Shown: positions 25,018 through 33,328 of the stretch, piece after piece
How positions within the stretch are numbered: the stretch's first letter is position 1
Layout of the letters: every line of letters starts with the position of its first letter
Assembly (NCBI GenBank): GCA_902784675.1
Contig: CACZVR010000011.1
Coordinates: 1 to 39,791, forward strand
Length of the DNA stretch: 39,791 bases
Source of the DNA: an uncultured Bacteroidales bacterium
GTDB taxonomy: Bacteria; Bacteroidota; Bacteroidia; Bacteroidales; Muribaculaceae
Direction: 5' to 3'
Translations under genes and position numbers: made by a program
Notes under the pieces: generated by a model
What the model was told of the DNA's origin: nothing
What the model saw: only the letters and a program-made list of their open reading frames with translations
Databases searched by the model: none

Positions 25018-26280
25018 TTAGTTGATATTGTTGGCTTGGCGTGTGGCCTCGACGTCAAGGGCATCGGCCAGTACGCTGATGGGATTTTCCACTGGCAGTC
25101 CGGTTGACATCTCGATTTGCCATTTGCAGGTCTCGCAGTCGGTGGTGACGGCCTGGACCTGTGCGTCGGCGATGTGCTTGAAGAGCACGGAGCCAATCTC
25201 TTGTGAACGCTCGTAGTTCTCCTTCTTGAAGCCGTAGGTGCCCGAGATGCCGCAGCAGTCCTGTTCCAACACGACGAGGTCCAACCCGGGAATCATGCGC
25301 AGCAGTTCGATGCTGTAGAGCTGCCAGCCCATGCGCTGCATGTGGCAGGCGGTGTGATAGGCCATGCGACGCTTGTAGTCCTGCTTGAAAATCAGCTTGA
25401 TTTTCTCTTCATCCACAAGGTTGTAGATGAAACGCGTTGCGAGCATGATGCTGTCGCGCACGTCGCTCGTGTCCACATCGAGCACTGCGGGATACTCGTC
25501 GCGCAGGTTGAAAGTGCAGCTCGAGCTGGTGGTGAGCACCGTGCGATGGTCGGTGTTCACCGACTTGCGTATCGAGTCGGCGTTGACGCGTGCCTGGCGC
25601 TTGGCCTGCTTGTAGAGGCCGTTGGCGATGAGGGCGACGCCGCAGCACTGCTCCTTGTCGAGCAGATGCACGCCGTAGCCCACCGCGTTGAGCAATTTGA
25701 CCAGGTCTTGTCCCAACTTGGGAAAATTGTAGTTGACGTAGCAGCCATGGAAATAGCTCACATGCTGGCCGAAGTCATCTTGTTGCTTGGCAGCGTGACG
25801 CTTGAACCAGGTGGTGAACTTTTGGCGGCTGTAGGCGGGGAAGGTGCGGTGCTTGTCGATGGCCATGACGCTGTCCATCACCAGCTTGGTGGGCGCAAGC
25901 CCCAAGGTCGCGTTGGCGACAGGTGCCACCAGGTTGGCGACGGTTCCCAGCAGATCGGTGTTGGCGAGCATCGTGTCGCGCAGGCTGGCACGGTGTCCCT
26001 CGCTCGAGCGCATGCGCGCCTTTTGGATGATGTCGGCGATGTGCACGCCGCTGGGGCACGCCACCTCGCAGCGCTTGCAGTTCAAGCATAGTTTGAGCGC
26101 CTTGTCGTAGTAGGCGGGATCCTTCAAGCGGTATCGCTCACCGTCGGGTCCAGCCTGTTTGGGACCGGGATAATCGGTCGTTACAGCGGCAACCGGGCAC
26201 ACCGTGGTGCAGATGCTACACTTGGTGCATTGCTCGAAATTGCTCTCGCTGATGTTGCAAAGTTGCATTTGATCAGCCAT
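25018..26280 (-). CDS. glpC: Anaerobic glycerol-3-phosphate dehydrogenase subunit C
   Basis: Membrane-associated iron-sulfur subunit passing electrons from GlpAB to menaquinone, 420 aa. Two [4Fe-4S] motifs are seen: C18, C21, C24, C28 and C65, C68, C71, C75. Two CCG (cysteine-rich) domains follow, with GCYVNYNFP...EQCCGVALIANG and YHTACHMQR...QDCCGISGTYGFKKE. It sits 102 nt after glpB and 43 nt before glpT. Similar CCG proteins occur in other oxidoreductases (GlcF, LutA), but adjacency to glpAB settles the identity. Confidence 0.94.
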   Translation of the reverse strand: MADQMQLCNISESNFEQCTKCSICTTVCPVAAVTTDYPGPKQAGPDGERYRLKDPAYYDKALKLCLNCKRCEVACPSGVHIADIIQKARMRSSEGHRASLRDTMLANTDLLGTVANLVAPVANATLGLAPTKLVMDSVMAIDKHRTFPAYSRQKFTTWFKRHAAKQQDDFGQHVSYFHGCYVNYNFPKLGQDLVKLLNAVGYGVHLLDKEQCCGVALIANGLYKQAKRQARVNADSIRKSVNTDHRTVLTTSSSCTFNLRDEYPAVLDVDTSDVRDSIMLATRFIYNLVDEEKIKLIFKQDYKRRMAYHTACHMQRMGWQLYSIELLRMIPGLDLVVLEQDCCGISGTYGFKKENYERSQEIGSVLFKHIADAQVQAVTTDCETCKWQIEMSTGLPVENPISVLADALDVEATRQANNIN

Positions 26281-26382
26281 AATATCCCATTAAAAAATCA
26301 TCAATCAAATCGTTATCTATCTCTTTTCTATGAGCCTTCACCGGGAAATCCCAACGTGGGAATGAAGGCACACTTGTTTTGG

Positions 26383-27630
26383 TTATTTGTCGCTGAGGAT
26401 GCCGTGGGCTGCAGCGAGTGCCGTCAGCAGTGACACTCCGGTGCCGTCGCCCATCTTGACCGTGTCGTGTCCGCTCAGCACTGAGCCGATGGCACGCAGG
26501 TTGGCGATGGTCTTGCCTTGCTTGGCGCAGCGCAGGGTGGCGTCGGTGGTGACACCGTAGCGCGAATAGGCCTGCGGCTCCAGCACGCCGAAGCGGGTCC
26601 ATTGCTCGCGGTCCTTGTCGGCGTCCACGTCGAGTCCCATGACGGGCTCATAGACGCGCTCGTAGTCGGCAACCAGGCCGCGGCTGATGAACGAGCCGGT
26701 GGCAAGCACAAAGTTGTCGGCACGCAACGGCATGTCGCCCAACTTGGCGGTGGTGATTGTCGTCAATCGGTCGCCTTCCAGGGTACCTTTCACAGCGCTG
26801 TCGCCCATCAGGTAGTTGCCGCCGAGCATCATGAAGTAGTGTCGCAACATTGCCTGCATGCGGCTGCCTGCTACCGAGGGCGGCAGGGTGGCCACGAGTC
26901 GCAGCGGCTTGTTCACCATGTTCTTGAGGATGTCGTAGCTGTCGTTGTCGCTCATGCCGAACACGCTGGGCAGCAGCACCATGTCGGCGTCACCTGCCAG
27001 GCTGTTGACCTGGTCGGCGATGCGCTGCAGAGCGTTGTTGCTGGAAAGGCGTTTGGCCAGCGATGCGGCGCGCATCTCGCTGGGGCTGCGGCGCAGTTTG
27101 GTGATCTCGTCGGTGGTGAATTCGTGTTTGTCCACCTCAAAACCCAGTTCTTTCAAGCCGTTAGCGAGCATACTGTTGGGCTCGTCAAAGAAGCCACGGA
27201 TGCACATCAGCGCCAAGCGACGTGCTGGCAGTTGTTTGAGGTCGTCGATGCGCAGGTTCTCGCTCAGGGTGAGCCATGCGTGCTTGGCGACACCCATCGG
27301 TGTCACGCGCCAGTGGTTAGCGGCAGCGTCGCCCTCCACGTTGATGCCCGCGTCGAGCAACAGTTGCTTGGCCTCGTCGGCAAGCGATGCGATGCGGTCG
27401 GCACCGATCTTGCGATAGGGGTGTCCCTCGGGCAGTGAGGCGATGGTTTCCAGCGGGTAGGTGACGGGTGTGCCGTCGATGTTGCCCAGCAGCTCCATCG
27501 AGCCGCCGTTGAACAGCAGTGTGCTCTGTCCGCTGGCCACGATGGTGACGCGTTGGCCGCGCTTGGCTAGCGCGATGCCGCAGGTGAGGCCGCTCAGGCC
27601 TCCGCCCATGATGACGGTGTCGGTTCTCAT
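26383..27630 (-). CDS. glpB: Anaerobic glycerol-3-phosphate dehydrogenase subunit B
   Basis: Flavin-binding partner of GlpA, 415 aa. The N-terminal Rossmann motif VIMGGGLSGLTCGIALAKRG binds a dinucleotide, with further family segments STLLFNGGSMELLG and a C-terminal GSVLSGHDTVKMGDGTGVSLLTALAA. Its ATG overlaps the glpA stop by 4 nt (ATGA). A strong ribosome-binding site, AAGGAGG, lies inside the end of glpA, so the two are translationally coupled and likely made in equal amounts. Confidence 0.93.
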   Translation of the reverse strand: MRTDTVIMGGGLSGLTCGIALAKRGQRVTIVASGQSTLLFNGGSMELLGNIDGTPVTYPLETIASLPEGHPYRKIGADRIASLADEAKQLLLDAGINVEGDAAANHWRVTPMGVAKHAWLTLSENLRIDDLKQLPARRLALMCIRGFFDEPNSMLANGLKELGFEVDKHEFTTDEITKLRRSPSEMRAASLAKRLSSNNALQRIADQVNSLAGDADMVLLPSVFGMSDNDSYDILKNMVNKPLRLVATLPPSVAGSRMQAMLRHYFMMLGGNYLMGDSAVKGTLEGDRLTTITTAKLGDMPLRADNFVLATGSFISRGLVADYERVYEPVMGLDVDADKDREQWTRFGVLEPQAYSRYGVTTDATLRCAKQGKTIANLRAIGSVLSGHDTVKMGDGTGVSLLTALAAAHGILSDK

Positions 27631-29270
27631 TGCTTGTCCTCCTTTCCTTGGTTGCTGACTGCCATGTCAAGTCCGCACAGGCCCTCGTAGATGGCTGCGG
27701 TGAGCTGTGCCTCGCGCAGGGTGTCGCCCCATGCGACAGGCCTCATGCCCTTCCAGCGCTCGTCCAGGAAGTCGGCAAGGTCTTTTTGAGCGCGTCTCAC
27801 GTCGTGGTGAAGCTCACCCAGCAGCGACGCGGCGCGGCAGGAACACAGTTTGCCTTGGCAGGTGCCCATGCCCACGCGGGTGCGTCGACGCAGGTTCACC
27901 AGGTTGTGGACGTGCAGCTGGTGCACGGCATATTTGATTTCGCCCACGGTGACGCCTTCGCACTCGCACACCAGGGCGTTGTCGATATCGTTGTCTTTCT
28001 CGATGCGGGCTGCCAATGAGCCATGGCGGCCGATGGCGGCACGCTCGCCGAAGCTGTAGCGCTTGGTCATGTCGCTCTGGTTGGGGGCGCCTTCCTCGGA
28101 GCCGGGGAGCGGCTGGTTGGCGGTGACGCAGGGGGCTGTGTTGCCCAACTTGGCGCACACCGCGTTGGTGGCGATCTCGGCCATCAGGCGGTAGGTCATC
28201 ATCTTGCCACCGGTGATGGTGATGAAGCCCTCCACACCGTCGCGTTTAGCGTGATCCAGGCAGACGATGCCGCGGCTGATGCTGCGGCCGCTGGGATCGT
28301 CGTCGCTGGCGACCAGCGGGCGCACACCGGCATAGGCACGGATGACCCTCGTGGTGGCCAGTGACGGAGCGAGCTTGATGCCCTCGTTGAGCAGGACGTC
28401 CACCTCCTCGCGTGTGACGCGCATGTCGTCCACCGTCTCGATGGGGATGCGGTCGCTGGTGGTGCCGATGACGCACACCGTGTCGTCGGGGACGAGGATG
28501 TCGGCGTTGGCCGGCTTGCGGCAGCGGTTGATGACCATCTTGTTCACGCGGTGGCCGAAGATGAGCAACGCGCCGCGGGCAGGGAACATCGAGATGTTGG
28601 CTCCCGCCATCTGCGCGATGCGCTGTCCCCAGATGCCTGCTGCGTTGACCACAACGCGGCCGCGCACCTCGATGTGCTCGCCACTGAGTTTGTTGAACAG
28701 TTTCACGCCCTCGACGCGGTTCTGGTTCATCACCAGACCTTCCACCTCGTGATAGTTGAGTGTGTCGGCGCCATGCAGGCGTGCGTCAAGCAGGTTGGCG
28801 ACGGTGAGGCGGAACGGGTCGATGGCAGCATCGGGGATGCGGACGGCACCGATGAGGTCGGGGTTCACCGACGGCTCGATGCTGCGTGCCTCGGCCGGGT
28901 CAATGATATCGGCACGGATGCCGGCGCGCTGGCAAGCCTCGACGAAGGTCTTCTGGTAGTCCAGGTCATCCTCGGGAAGGGTAATGAACAGTCCGTCGGT
29001 CTCTTCGACGCAATGGCGCGCGATGCGTCGCAGCGTCATGTTCTCGCTGATGCACTCACTGGCGCTCTCGCTGTCGGTGACGGCATAGCGTGCGCCGCTG
29101 TGCATCAGGCCGTGGTTGCGGCCCGTTGCGCCCGTGCTGTAGTCGTTGCGTTCAACGAGCAACGTCTTGAGCCCGCGCAATGCGCAATCCCTCGCCGTGC
29201 CGGCGCCCGTTGCGCCACCGCCGACGATGATCACGTCATATTCGTTTTTATAAATGTCACTTGTTACCAT
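27627..29270 (-). CDS. glpA: Anaerobic glycerol-3-phosphate dehydrogenase subunit A
   Basis: Catalytic FAD subunit oxidising glycerol-3-phosphate to dihydroxyacetone phosphate under anaerobic conditions, 547 aa. The FAD motif VIIVGGGATGAGTARD lies at residues 14-29 and the family segment TGATGRNHGLMHSGARYAV follows. The C-terminal BFD-like [2Fe-2S] domain has C435-x-C437 and C471-x4-C476 (GTCQGKLCSC), which distinguishes GlpA from aerobic GlpD. First gene of the cluster, behind a two-box promoter and divergent from a DeoR regulator. Confidence 0.95.
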   Translation of the reverse strand: MVTSDIYKNEYDVIIVGGGATGAGTARDCALRGLKTLLVERNDYSTGATGRNHGLMHSGARYAVTDSESASECISENMTLRRIARHCVEETDGLFITLPEDDLDYQKTFVEACQRAGIRADIIDPAEARSIEPSVNPDLIGAVRIPDAAIDPFRLTVANLLDARLHGADTLNYHEVEGLVMNQNRVEGVKLFNKLSGEHIEVRGRVVVNAAGIWGQRIAQMAGANISMFPARGALLIFGHRVNKMVINRCRKPANADILVPDDTVCVIGTTSDRIPIETVDDMRVTREEVDVLLNEGIKLAPSLATTRVIRAYAGVRPLVASDDDPSGRSISRGIVCLDHAKRDGVEGFITITGGKMMTYRLMAEIATNAVCAKLGNTAPCVTANQPLPGSEEGAPNQSDMTKRYSFGERAAIGRHGSLAARIEKDNDIDNALVCECEGVTVGEIKYAVHQLHVHNLVNLRRRTRVGMGTCQGKLCSCRAASLLGELHHDVRRAQKDLADFLDERWKGMRPVAWGDTLREAQLTAAIYEGLCGLDMAVSNQGKEDKQ

Positions 29271-29317
29271 AAATTCAGTTTTTAGGGTAGCAAAACTTTT
29301 ATTTCTTGGTTTCGCTG

Positions 29318-29348
29318 CAAAGATATATCAACTTTCTGAAACGGCAAA
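29318..29348 (-). promoter_or_regulatory. Promoter of the glpABCTQ-porin cluster
   Basis: On the complement, TTTG (29345-29348), 19 nt, TATCTTTG (29318-29325), with a leader of about 40 nt. A TTTCGTT motif (29352-29358) lies just upstream of the -33 box. Confidence 0.78.
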
Positions 29349-29351
29349 ATA

Positions 29352-29536
29352 TTTCGTTGATTATTTGTATGATTTTTGAATTTGGTTTTGTAAAATGCTA
29401 TAAAACAAATAAATAAAATATGCAAAGAACAGTAATTTGCCGAAAATGGGTGTTTTGTTTTTCGGGTTTATATATTTCGTTATGAAAGCAAAATAAACCA
29501 TTATTTAGTCAAAAATGACCTTGTTTGGGTTTCGTT
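29352..29536. promoter_or_regulatory. Candidate operator region between glpA and its DeoR-family regulator
   Basis: The AT-rich 358-nt divergent region contains three same-strand copies of TTTCGTT (29352-29358, 29475-29481, 29530-29536), the last two followed by ATGA or TTGA. It also has an inverted repeat CCGAAAA/TTTTCGG (29440-29446, 29459-29465). DeoR-family repressors often bind such spaced repeats. Nothing else is seen in the region. Confidence 0.4.
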
Positions 29537-29569
29537 TTGATGAATTTTGAAAGATTTTTGTGTTTTTTC

Positions 29570-29600
29570 TTGGTGGGTAATCTTCTTTTCTCTATTTTTG
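29570..29600 (+). promoter_or_regulatory. Promoter of the DeoR-family regulator gene
   Basis: TTG (29570-29572), 20 nt, TATTTTTG (29593-29600), giving a leader of about 24 nt to ATG 29629. Confidence 0.65.
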
Positions 29601-29628
29601 CCGCATCATTTGAAAATTGACCGCTGTC

Positions 29629-30393
29629 ATGACGAAAGAACAACGACACGAAATGATCATGGAAGAGCTCATCAAGCACGGCTCGGTGCTCGTTACCGAC
29701 CTGGTGCGCATGCTTGATGTGTCGGCAGTGACGGTGCGCAAGGACCTCACCGAGCTCGAGAAAAGCGACAAGCTCTACCGCAACCACGGCAAGGCCGTGC
29801 TCATCAACCCTTATATCAATAATAGGCCGGTTAACGAGAAGGAAAAGCTCGCCACCGACGAGAAACACGCCATCGGGCGCGAGGCAGCGCGACTCATCGA
29901 GCGCAATGACAGCATCTGCATCGCGTCGGGCACGACGGTTCATGCGTTGGCTCGCAACATTGTGCCCATCCACAAGTTGACCGTTGTGTCGGCATCGTTG
30001 CCCGTGAGCAACATTTTGTCGCAACACCAGAATGTGGACATCATTCAGTTGGGCGGCATGTTGCGTCACAGCAGCTTGTCGGTGGTGGGCGAGTACAGCA
30101 CGCGCATCCTTGAGCAATGCTCGTTCAGCAAACTGTACATGGGTGTTGATGGCATTGACTTTGACTTCGGCATCACGACGACCGAGATGCGTGAGGCCAT
30201 GCTCAACCAGAAGATGATGGCAGCGGCACAGAAGACCATCGTCCTTGCCGACAGCAGCAAGTTCGGGCGTCGAGGCTTCGCTAAGATCGCCGACATCAGC
30301 GCAGTGGACATCATCATCACCGACGCCGGCATCTCGCCCAAAATCGTCAAGCAGGTGGAAGACCTGGGCATCGAGCTCATCATCGCCCAATAA
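29629..30393 (+). CDS. glpR: DeoR-family transcriptional regulator, probable GlpR
   Basis: 254-aa repressor-type protein. The N-terminal helix-turn-helix (about 20-43; VLVTDLVRMLDVSAVTVRKDL) is the DeoR signature. The C-terminal sugar-phosphate sensor domain follows, with DSICIASGTTVHALA, LGGMLRHSSLSVVG and VLADSSKFGRRGFAKIA. Divergent placement next to glpA makes glycerol-3-phosphate the expected inducer and the glp cluster the expected target; this is inferred from context and from E. coli GlpR. ATG 29629 is chosen over an upstream TTG (29617) because it is a standard start and fits the promoter. Confidence 0.85.
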   Translation: MTKEQRHEMIMEELIKHGSVLVTDLVRMLDVSAVTVRKDLTELEKSDKLYRNHGKAVLINPYINNRPVNEKEKLATDEKHAIGREAARLIERNDSICIASGTTVHALARNIVPIHKLTVVSASLPVSNILSQHQNVDIIQLGGMLRHSSLSVVGEYSTRILEQCSFSKLYMGVDGIDFDFGITTTEMREAMLNQKMMAAAQKTIVLADSSKFGRRGFAKIADISAVDIIITDAGISPKIVKQVEDLGIELIIAQ

Positions 30394-30688
30394 GTTTTAA
30401 ACTTCAAACCTTTAGCTCGGTGAAGCCAATTACGCGAATTAAACTGATTGGCATCCGCGTTCTTTTTGTTGAAAACAACTGGAACAACTAAGACAATTGG
30501 GCTGCCGCGTTTTGATTTTAAACGGCGAATTTAGCGGATTAAACGAATGGCATCCGCCTTCACACTTCGTTCTTGTTGTGAGGGGGGGCAATAGTTTTGT
30601 GCAAACCTATCTGGTTTGTAGCTGTTGTTTTTTTTGTTGCTGCTTTCGGGATAGAGTAATAATTGTTGTAATTGTTGTCTTCCTTTTT
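30394..30688. repeat. Convergent gap with interspersed repeat copies
   Basis: This 295-nt region holds two copies of the repeat family: TTAGCTCGGTGAAGCCAATT with ACGCGAATTAAACTGATTGG and CATCCGCGTTCTTTTT (30411-30470), and GGATTAAACGAATGGCATCC (30536-30555). The stretch 30600-30690 is T-rich. No clear intrinsic terminator or gene is visible. Confidence 0.5.
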
Positions 30689-31696
30689 TTACTTGGATGG
30701 GATGTGGGAGGCGAAGGTGAGGTTACTCCAGACGACGAGGGCGCCGCTCACGGTGTCGGCGCTGATGGTCATCACGCCCAGGTCGTCGCGTTTCTGCATC
30801 ATGTTTTTCACGTTTTCATCACCCATCACCATGCAGGCAGTGGCCCATGCGTCGGCTGTCATGCAGTCGGGTGCGATGACGGTGACGCTGAGCAGTGTGC
30901 CGGCGCGGCTGTCACCCGTGTGCGGGTCGATGATGTGTGAGATTTTGTTGCCGCCCTGTTCGCGCCACTTGCGGTAGTTGCCGCTGGTGGCGACAGCACC
31001 GCTGTCGAGGGATAGTGTGAGCGCGCTCTCGTGGCTCACTTCGCCCTGCTCGTCGCTGGGCATGTCCACCGACACTTGCCACGGCATGCCACGGCTGTTC
31101 ACGCCGCTGGCTGCCACCTCGCCACCGATCTCGACGAGCCAGTTGCGGGCGCCGTTGCGCGCGAGCATGCGTCCGATCTCGTCACAGGCGAGGCCCTTGG
31201 CGATGGAGCTGAAGTCGAGCATCAGTCGCGGGTCCTGCTTGACGAGGGTGTCGCCGTGCAGGGTGACCTTGTCGAGGCCGACGAAGGTGAGGATGCTGTC
31301 CAACTGGGAGCGGGTGGGCATGGTGCCGTTCTTGTAGCCGAAGCCCCACGCGTTGACCAGCGGCATCACTGTCGGGTCGAAGGCGCCGCCGCTCTCGCGG
31401 TGGACGGTGAGTGAGGCGTCGAGCAGGCGCTTGATGTAGGCGTCCACGCGGTTGAGGTTGTTCTCGTTCAAGGCAGTGATGAGCGATGCTTTGTTGTAGG
31501 GCGACACGCTCATGTCCATGTTGTTGAGGATGAGCTGGATGCTGTCGTTCAGGTCGCGGTGGGCTTCATAGGTGATGTGGTAGTCGGTGGTCCATACCAC
31601 GCCCTCGTTGCTGAAAAACCGCATGCGCTGCCGTGAACACAGCATCGCGATGATTGTGACGGCCAGGACCGCTAGAACAGCAAGGTATCTTTTCAT
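30689..31696 (-). CDS. apbE: FAD:protein FMN transferase, ApbE family
   Basis: Attaches FMN covalently to Thr/Ser of target flavoproteins such as Na+-NQR or Rnf subunits, outside the cytoplasmic membrane. 335 aa with an N-terminal membrane segment. The Cys at position 20 (AMLC) is not a good lipobox, so anchoring rather than lipidation is likely. Family motifs are complete: GGAFDPTVMPL (103-113), LDFSSIAKG (160-168), EIGGE (189-193), HIIDPHTG (254-261) and TADAWATA (280-287) with the metal-binding Asp. No target flavoprotein gene is adjacent. No TAnnTTTG promoter was found; the upstream gap contains a large inverted repeat. Confidence 0.93.
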   Translation of the reverse strand: MKRYLAVLAVLAVTIIAMLCSRQRMRFFSNEGVVWTTDYHITYEAHRDLNDSIQLILNNMDMSVSPYNKASLITALNENNLNRVDAYIKRLLDASLTVHRESGGAFDPTVMPLVNAWGFGYKNGTMPTRSQLDSILTFVGLDKVTLHGDTLVKQDPRLMLDFSSIAKGLACDEIGRMLARNGARNWLVEIGGEVAASGVNSRGMPWQVSVDMPSDEQGEVSHESALTLSLDSGAVATSGNYRKWREQGGNKISHIIDPHTGDSRAGTLLSVTVIAPDCMTADAWATACMVMGDENVKNMMQKRDDLGVMTISADTVSGALVVWSNLTFASHIPSK

Positions 31697-31739
31697 GTGA
31701 TATTGTTATAAAACTACGAACCATTAGCTCGGCGAAGCC

Positions 31740-31799
31740 AATTACGCGAATCAAACGAATTGTATCTTGATGGATGATGCTTGTTTGATTCGCGTAATT
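31740..31799. repeat. 17-bp perfect inverted repeat between apbE and an OMP gene
   Basis: AATTACGCGAATCAAAC (31740-31756) and its exact reverse complement (31783-31799) flank a 26-nt spacer. The left arm belongs to the interspersed GCGAATTAAACG family, so this may be two copies in opposite orientation. It could act as a weak terminator for the OMP gene pair upstream. Confidence 0.7.
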
Positions 31800-31823
31800 T
31801 GTGCTGTTGTGGCAGGGTGGGGA

Positions 31824-32453
31824 TCACTTGAGGAACCAGGTGAGGTTGACGTACCAGGTGCGGTTCTTGGCGACGTTATCGTCGAGCAGCTTGGTGTGCA
31901 GTGTCTGACCTACCGAGAAGTTGAAGCCGGCGCGCAGCTGCCAGCGTTCGAACAGTTCAAATCCAGCGCCCATGTCGAGGTAGACGTTCACCGGGGGATA
32001 GGTGTTGAGTTCGCTGTGGTTGCCGTGCAACAGGAACGAGAACTGCGGTCCTGCGTACACCAGCGGCATGAAGGTCGTTTCCATGCCGCCCAGACGGCGG
32101 TACTTGAACTTGAGGTGCAGGGGCACGTCAAGGTAGTGCATCGACACTGTCTCGTTGCCGGCGCCCACTGATGACCAGACGGTGCGGCTGCCATAGTCCA
32201 CCTTGCCCTGTTTGAGCGTGTAGAGCGCTGCGCCCTCGACGCCAAAGCCAAGGCTGCCGAAGTTCATCTCGCCTGTCACACCCAGCTGCGGTCCCCACGC
32301 CCTGGTGGAGGGCACGATATCTTGCTGCTTGAAGTGCAACTCGTTGTAGTTGGCTCCGGCTGTGATGCCCCAGCGCGAAGTGGTCTGGGCCATTGCGGCA
32401 GTGGCTGCAAGGAGCGTCGCCGCGATCAGTAAAGTGATTCTTCTCATTGTCAT
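31824..32453 (-). CDS. Outer membrane beta-barrel protein (PorT-like), copy 2
   Basis: 209 aa from ATG 32453. Signal peptide MTMRRITLLIAATLLAATAAMA, then an eight-stranded-type barrel pattern (RWGITAGANYNELHF, PLHLKFKYRR, AGPQFSFLLHG, WQLRAGFNFSVG, WYVNLTWFLK) with LDVPLHLKFKYR characteristic of the OMP_b-brl/PorT-like family. It is a paralog of the gene 78 nt upstream in the same direction; both share the (Y/H)x(D/V)(I/V)P(V/L)xxKxK and GP(S/Q)FS(V/F)L segments. An interspersed palindrome (P4) lies in the gap between them. The function is unknown. Confidence 0.8.
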   Translation of the reverse strand: MTMRRITLLIAATLLAATAAMAQTTSRWGITAGANYNELHFKQQDIVPSTRAWGPQLGVTGEMNFGSLGFGVEGAALYTLKQGKVDYGSRTVWSSVGAGNETVSMHYLDVPLHLKFKYRRLGGMETTFMPLVYAGPQFSFLLHGNHSELNTYPPVNVYLDMGAGFELFERWQLRAGFNFSVGQTLHTKLLDDNVAKNRTWYVNLTWFLK

Positions 32454-32487
32454 GTTATCGTTTTTTTCTTTTTTCTTGTTGCATGGG

Positions 32488-32507
32488 GCCGTGACGGGAG
32501 TCACGGC
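32488..32507 (+). repeat. Interspersed palindrome copy P4
   Basis: GCCGTGACGGGAGTCACGGC, the consensus form, followed by ACAGGTGGACCGGGCTGG. It sits between two leftward OMP genes, so a transcript covering both would carry this hairpin in its intergenic part. Confidence 0.88.
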
Positions 32508-32531
32508 ACAGGTGGACCGGGCTGGCGGTTG

Positions 32532-33122
32532 CTAGAAGAGCCAGGCGGCGCTGATTGTCCAGTAGCTGTCCTTGCCGTTCACCTTGTCGCCCGTGTACTC
32601 GCTGTCGATGTACTTGAGGGCGCGGGAGATGCCCAGACCGTAAGTCCCAGTGAGTCGCAGGTGCCTGAACAGGTCGGCACCGAGGCCGACGTCCCATGAG
32701 AGGTAGGTCTTGCGGTTCTTCAAGTTGCTGGGTGCATTCTCGCTGAACAGCACCGAAAAACTGGGTCCCGTGAACACCAACGGCTCAAAGAACTTGTTGA
32801 TGGTGGGTAGCGAAAGTTTGTAGCGTGCATACACCGGAATGTCGATGTAGTGGCGCTTGAAAACGAGATTGTTGTCGGTGAGGCGGTTGTTGCGGTGGGT
32901 GTACATTGCTGATACCTCCACGCCCAGGCCGATGACCGGGATGTTCATGTCGAGCAGCAGGCCCCCGGTGTAGCCCACGCGGTTGTCGCTGTTGATGATG
33001 TTGCGGTCGAAGCGCAACTCGCCCAATGTGATGCCTCCGCGGAGACCCACACGCACCTGTGCGGCAGCAGGCAGCGCCAACAGCACAATCATTGTCAATA
33101 TCATCTTTCTCATTGTCGTCAT
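32532..33122 (-). CDS. Outer membrane beta-barrel protein (PorT-like), copy 1
   Basis: 196-aa exported small barrel. Signal peptide MTTMRKMILTMIVLLALPAAA-Q, then VRVGLRGGITLGEL, HYIDIPVYARYKLSL, FTGPSFSVLFSE and a terminal SYWTISAAWLF. The length and the strand pattern match the same PorT-like family as its downstream paralog, with limited identity between the two. It has a candidate promoter (TAGCTTTG, 33138-33145 complement). A second in-frame ATG (33113, MRKM) is also possible. Confidence 0.8.
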   Translation of the reverse strand: MTTMRKMILTMIVLLALPAAAQVRVGLRGGITLGELRFDRNIINSDNRVGYTGGLLLDMNIPVIGLGVEVSAMYTHRNNRLTDNNLVFKRHYIDIPVYARYKLSLPTINKFFEPLVFTGPSFSVLFSENAPSNLKNRKTYLSWDVGLGADLFRHLRLTGTYGLGISRALKYIDSEYTGDKVNGKDSYWTISAAWLF

Positions 33123-33137
33123 AGTTTAACAAAGGGT

Positions 33138-33170
33138 CAAAGCTACAAACAATTTTCCATTCTCGCGCAA
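33138..33170 (-). promoter_or_regulatory. Candidate promoter of the OMP gene pair
   Basis: On the complement, TTG (33168-33170), 22 nt, TAGCTTTG (33138-33145). The spacing is slightly long. Confidence 0.45.
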
Positions 33171-33203
33171 TAATCGTTAAGGAATAACACTAATTTAACA
33201 TGG

Positions 33204-33280
33204 TTAGGCATTAGGCTTTAGGTTTTAGGCATTAGGCATTATGTGTTAGGTTTTAGGCATTAGGTGTTAGGCTTTAGTGG
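33204..33280 (+). repeat. TTAGGnn heptamer array 2 (11 units)
   Basis: Eleven 7-bp units in unbroken phase; nine are TTAGGnn (CA, CT, TT, TG), and two are degenerate (TTATGTG, TTAGTGG). It lies between the OMP pair promoter and the tRNA terminator. Confidence 0.93.
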
Positions 33281-33282
33281 AG

Positions 33283-33319
33283 AGAAAAGAAAAATCCCGC
33301 ACCGGAAACCGATGCGGGA
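33283..33319 (-). terminator. Intrinsic terminator of tRNA-Val
   Basis: On the complement, TCCCGCA and TGCGGGA pair (33295-33301, 33313-33319) with inner CGG/CCG, followed by TTTTTCTTTTC. Confidence 0.85.
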
Positions 33320-33328
33320 CCCTTCGTG

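Noticed and set aside
33204-33280. CRISPR array or telomere-like repeat
   Set aside because: The unit is only 7 bp with no spacers, no cas genes are present, and the array is internal to the chromosome; resemblance to eukaryotic TTAGGG is superficial.
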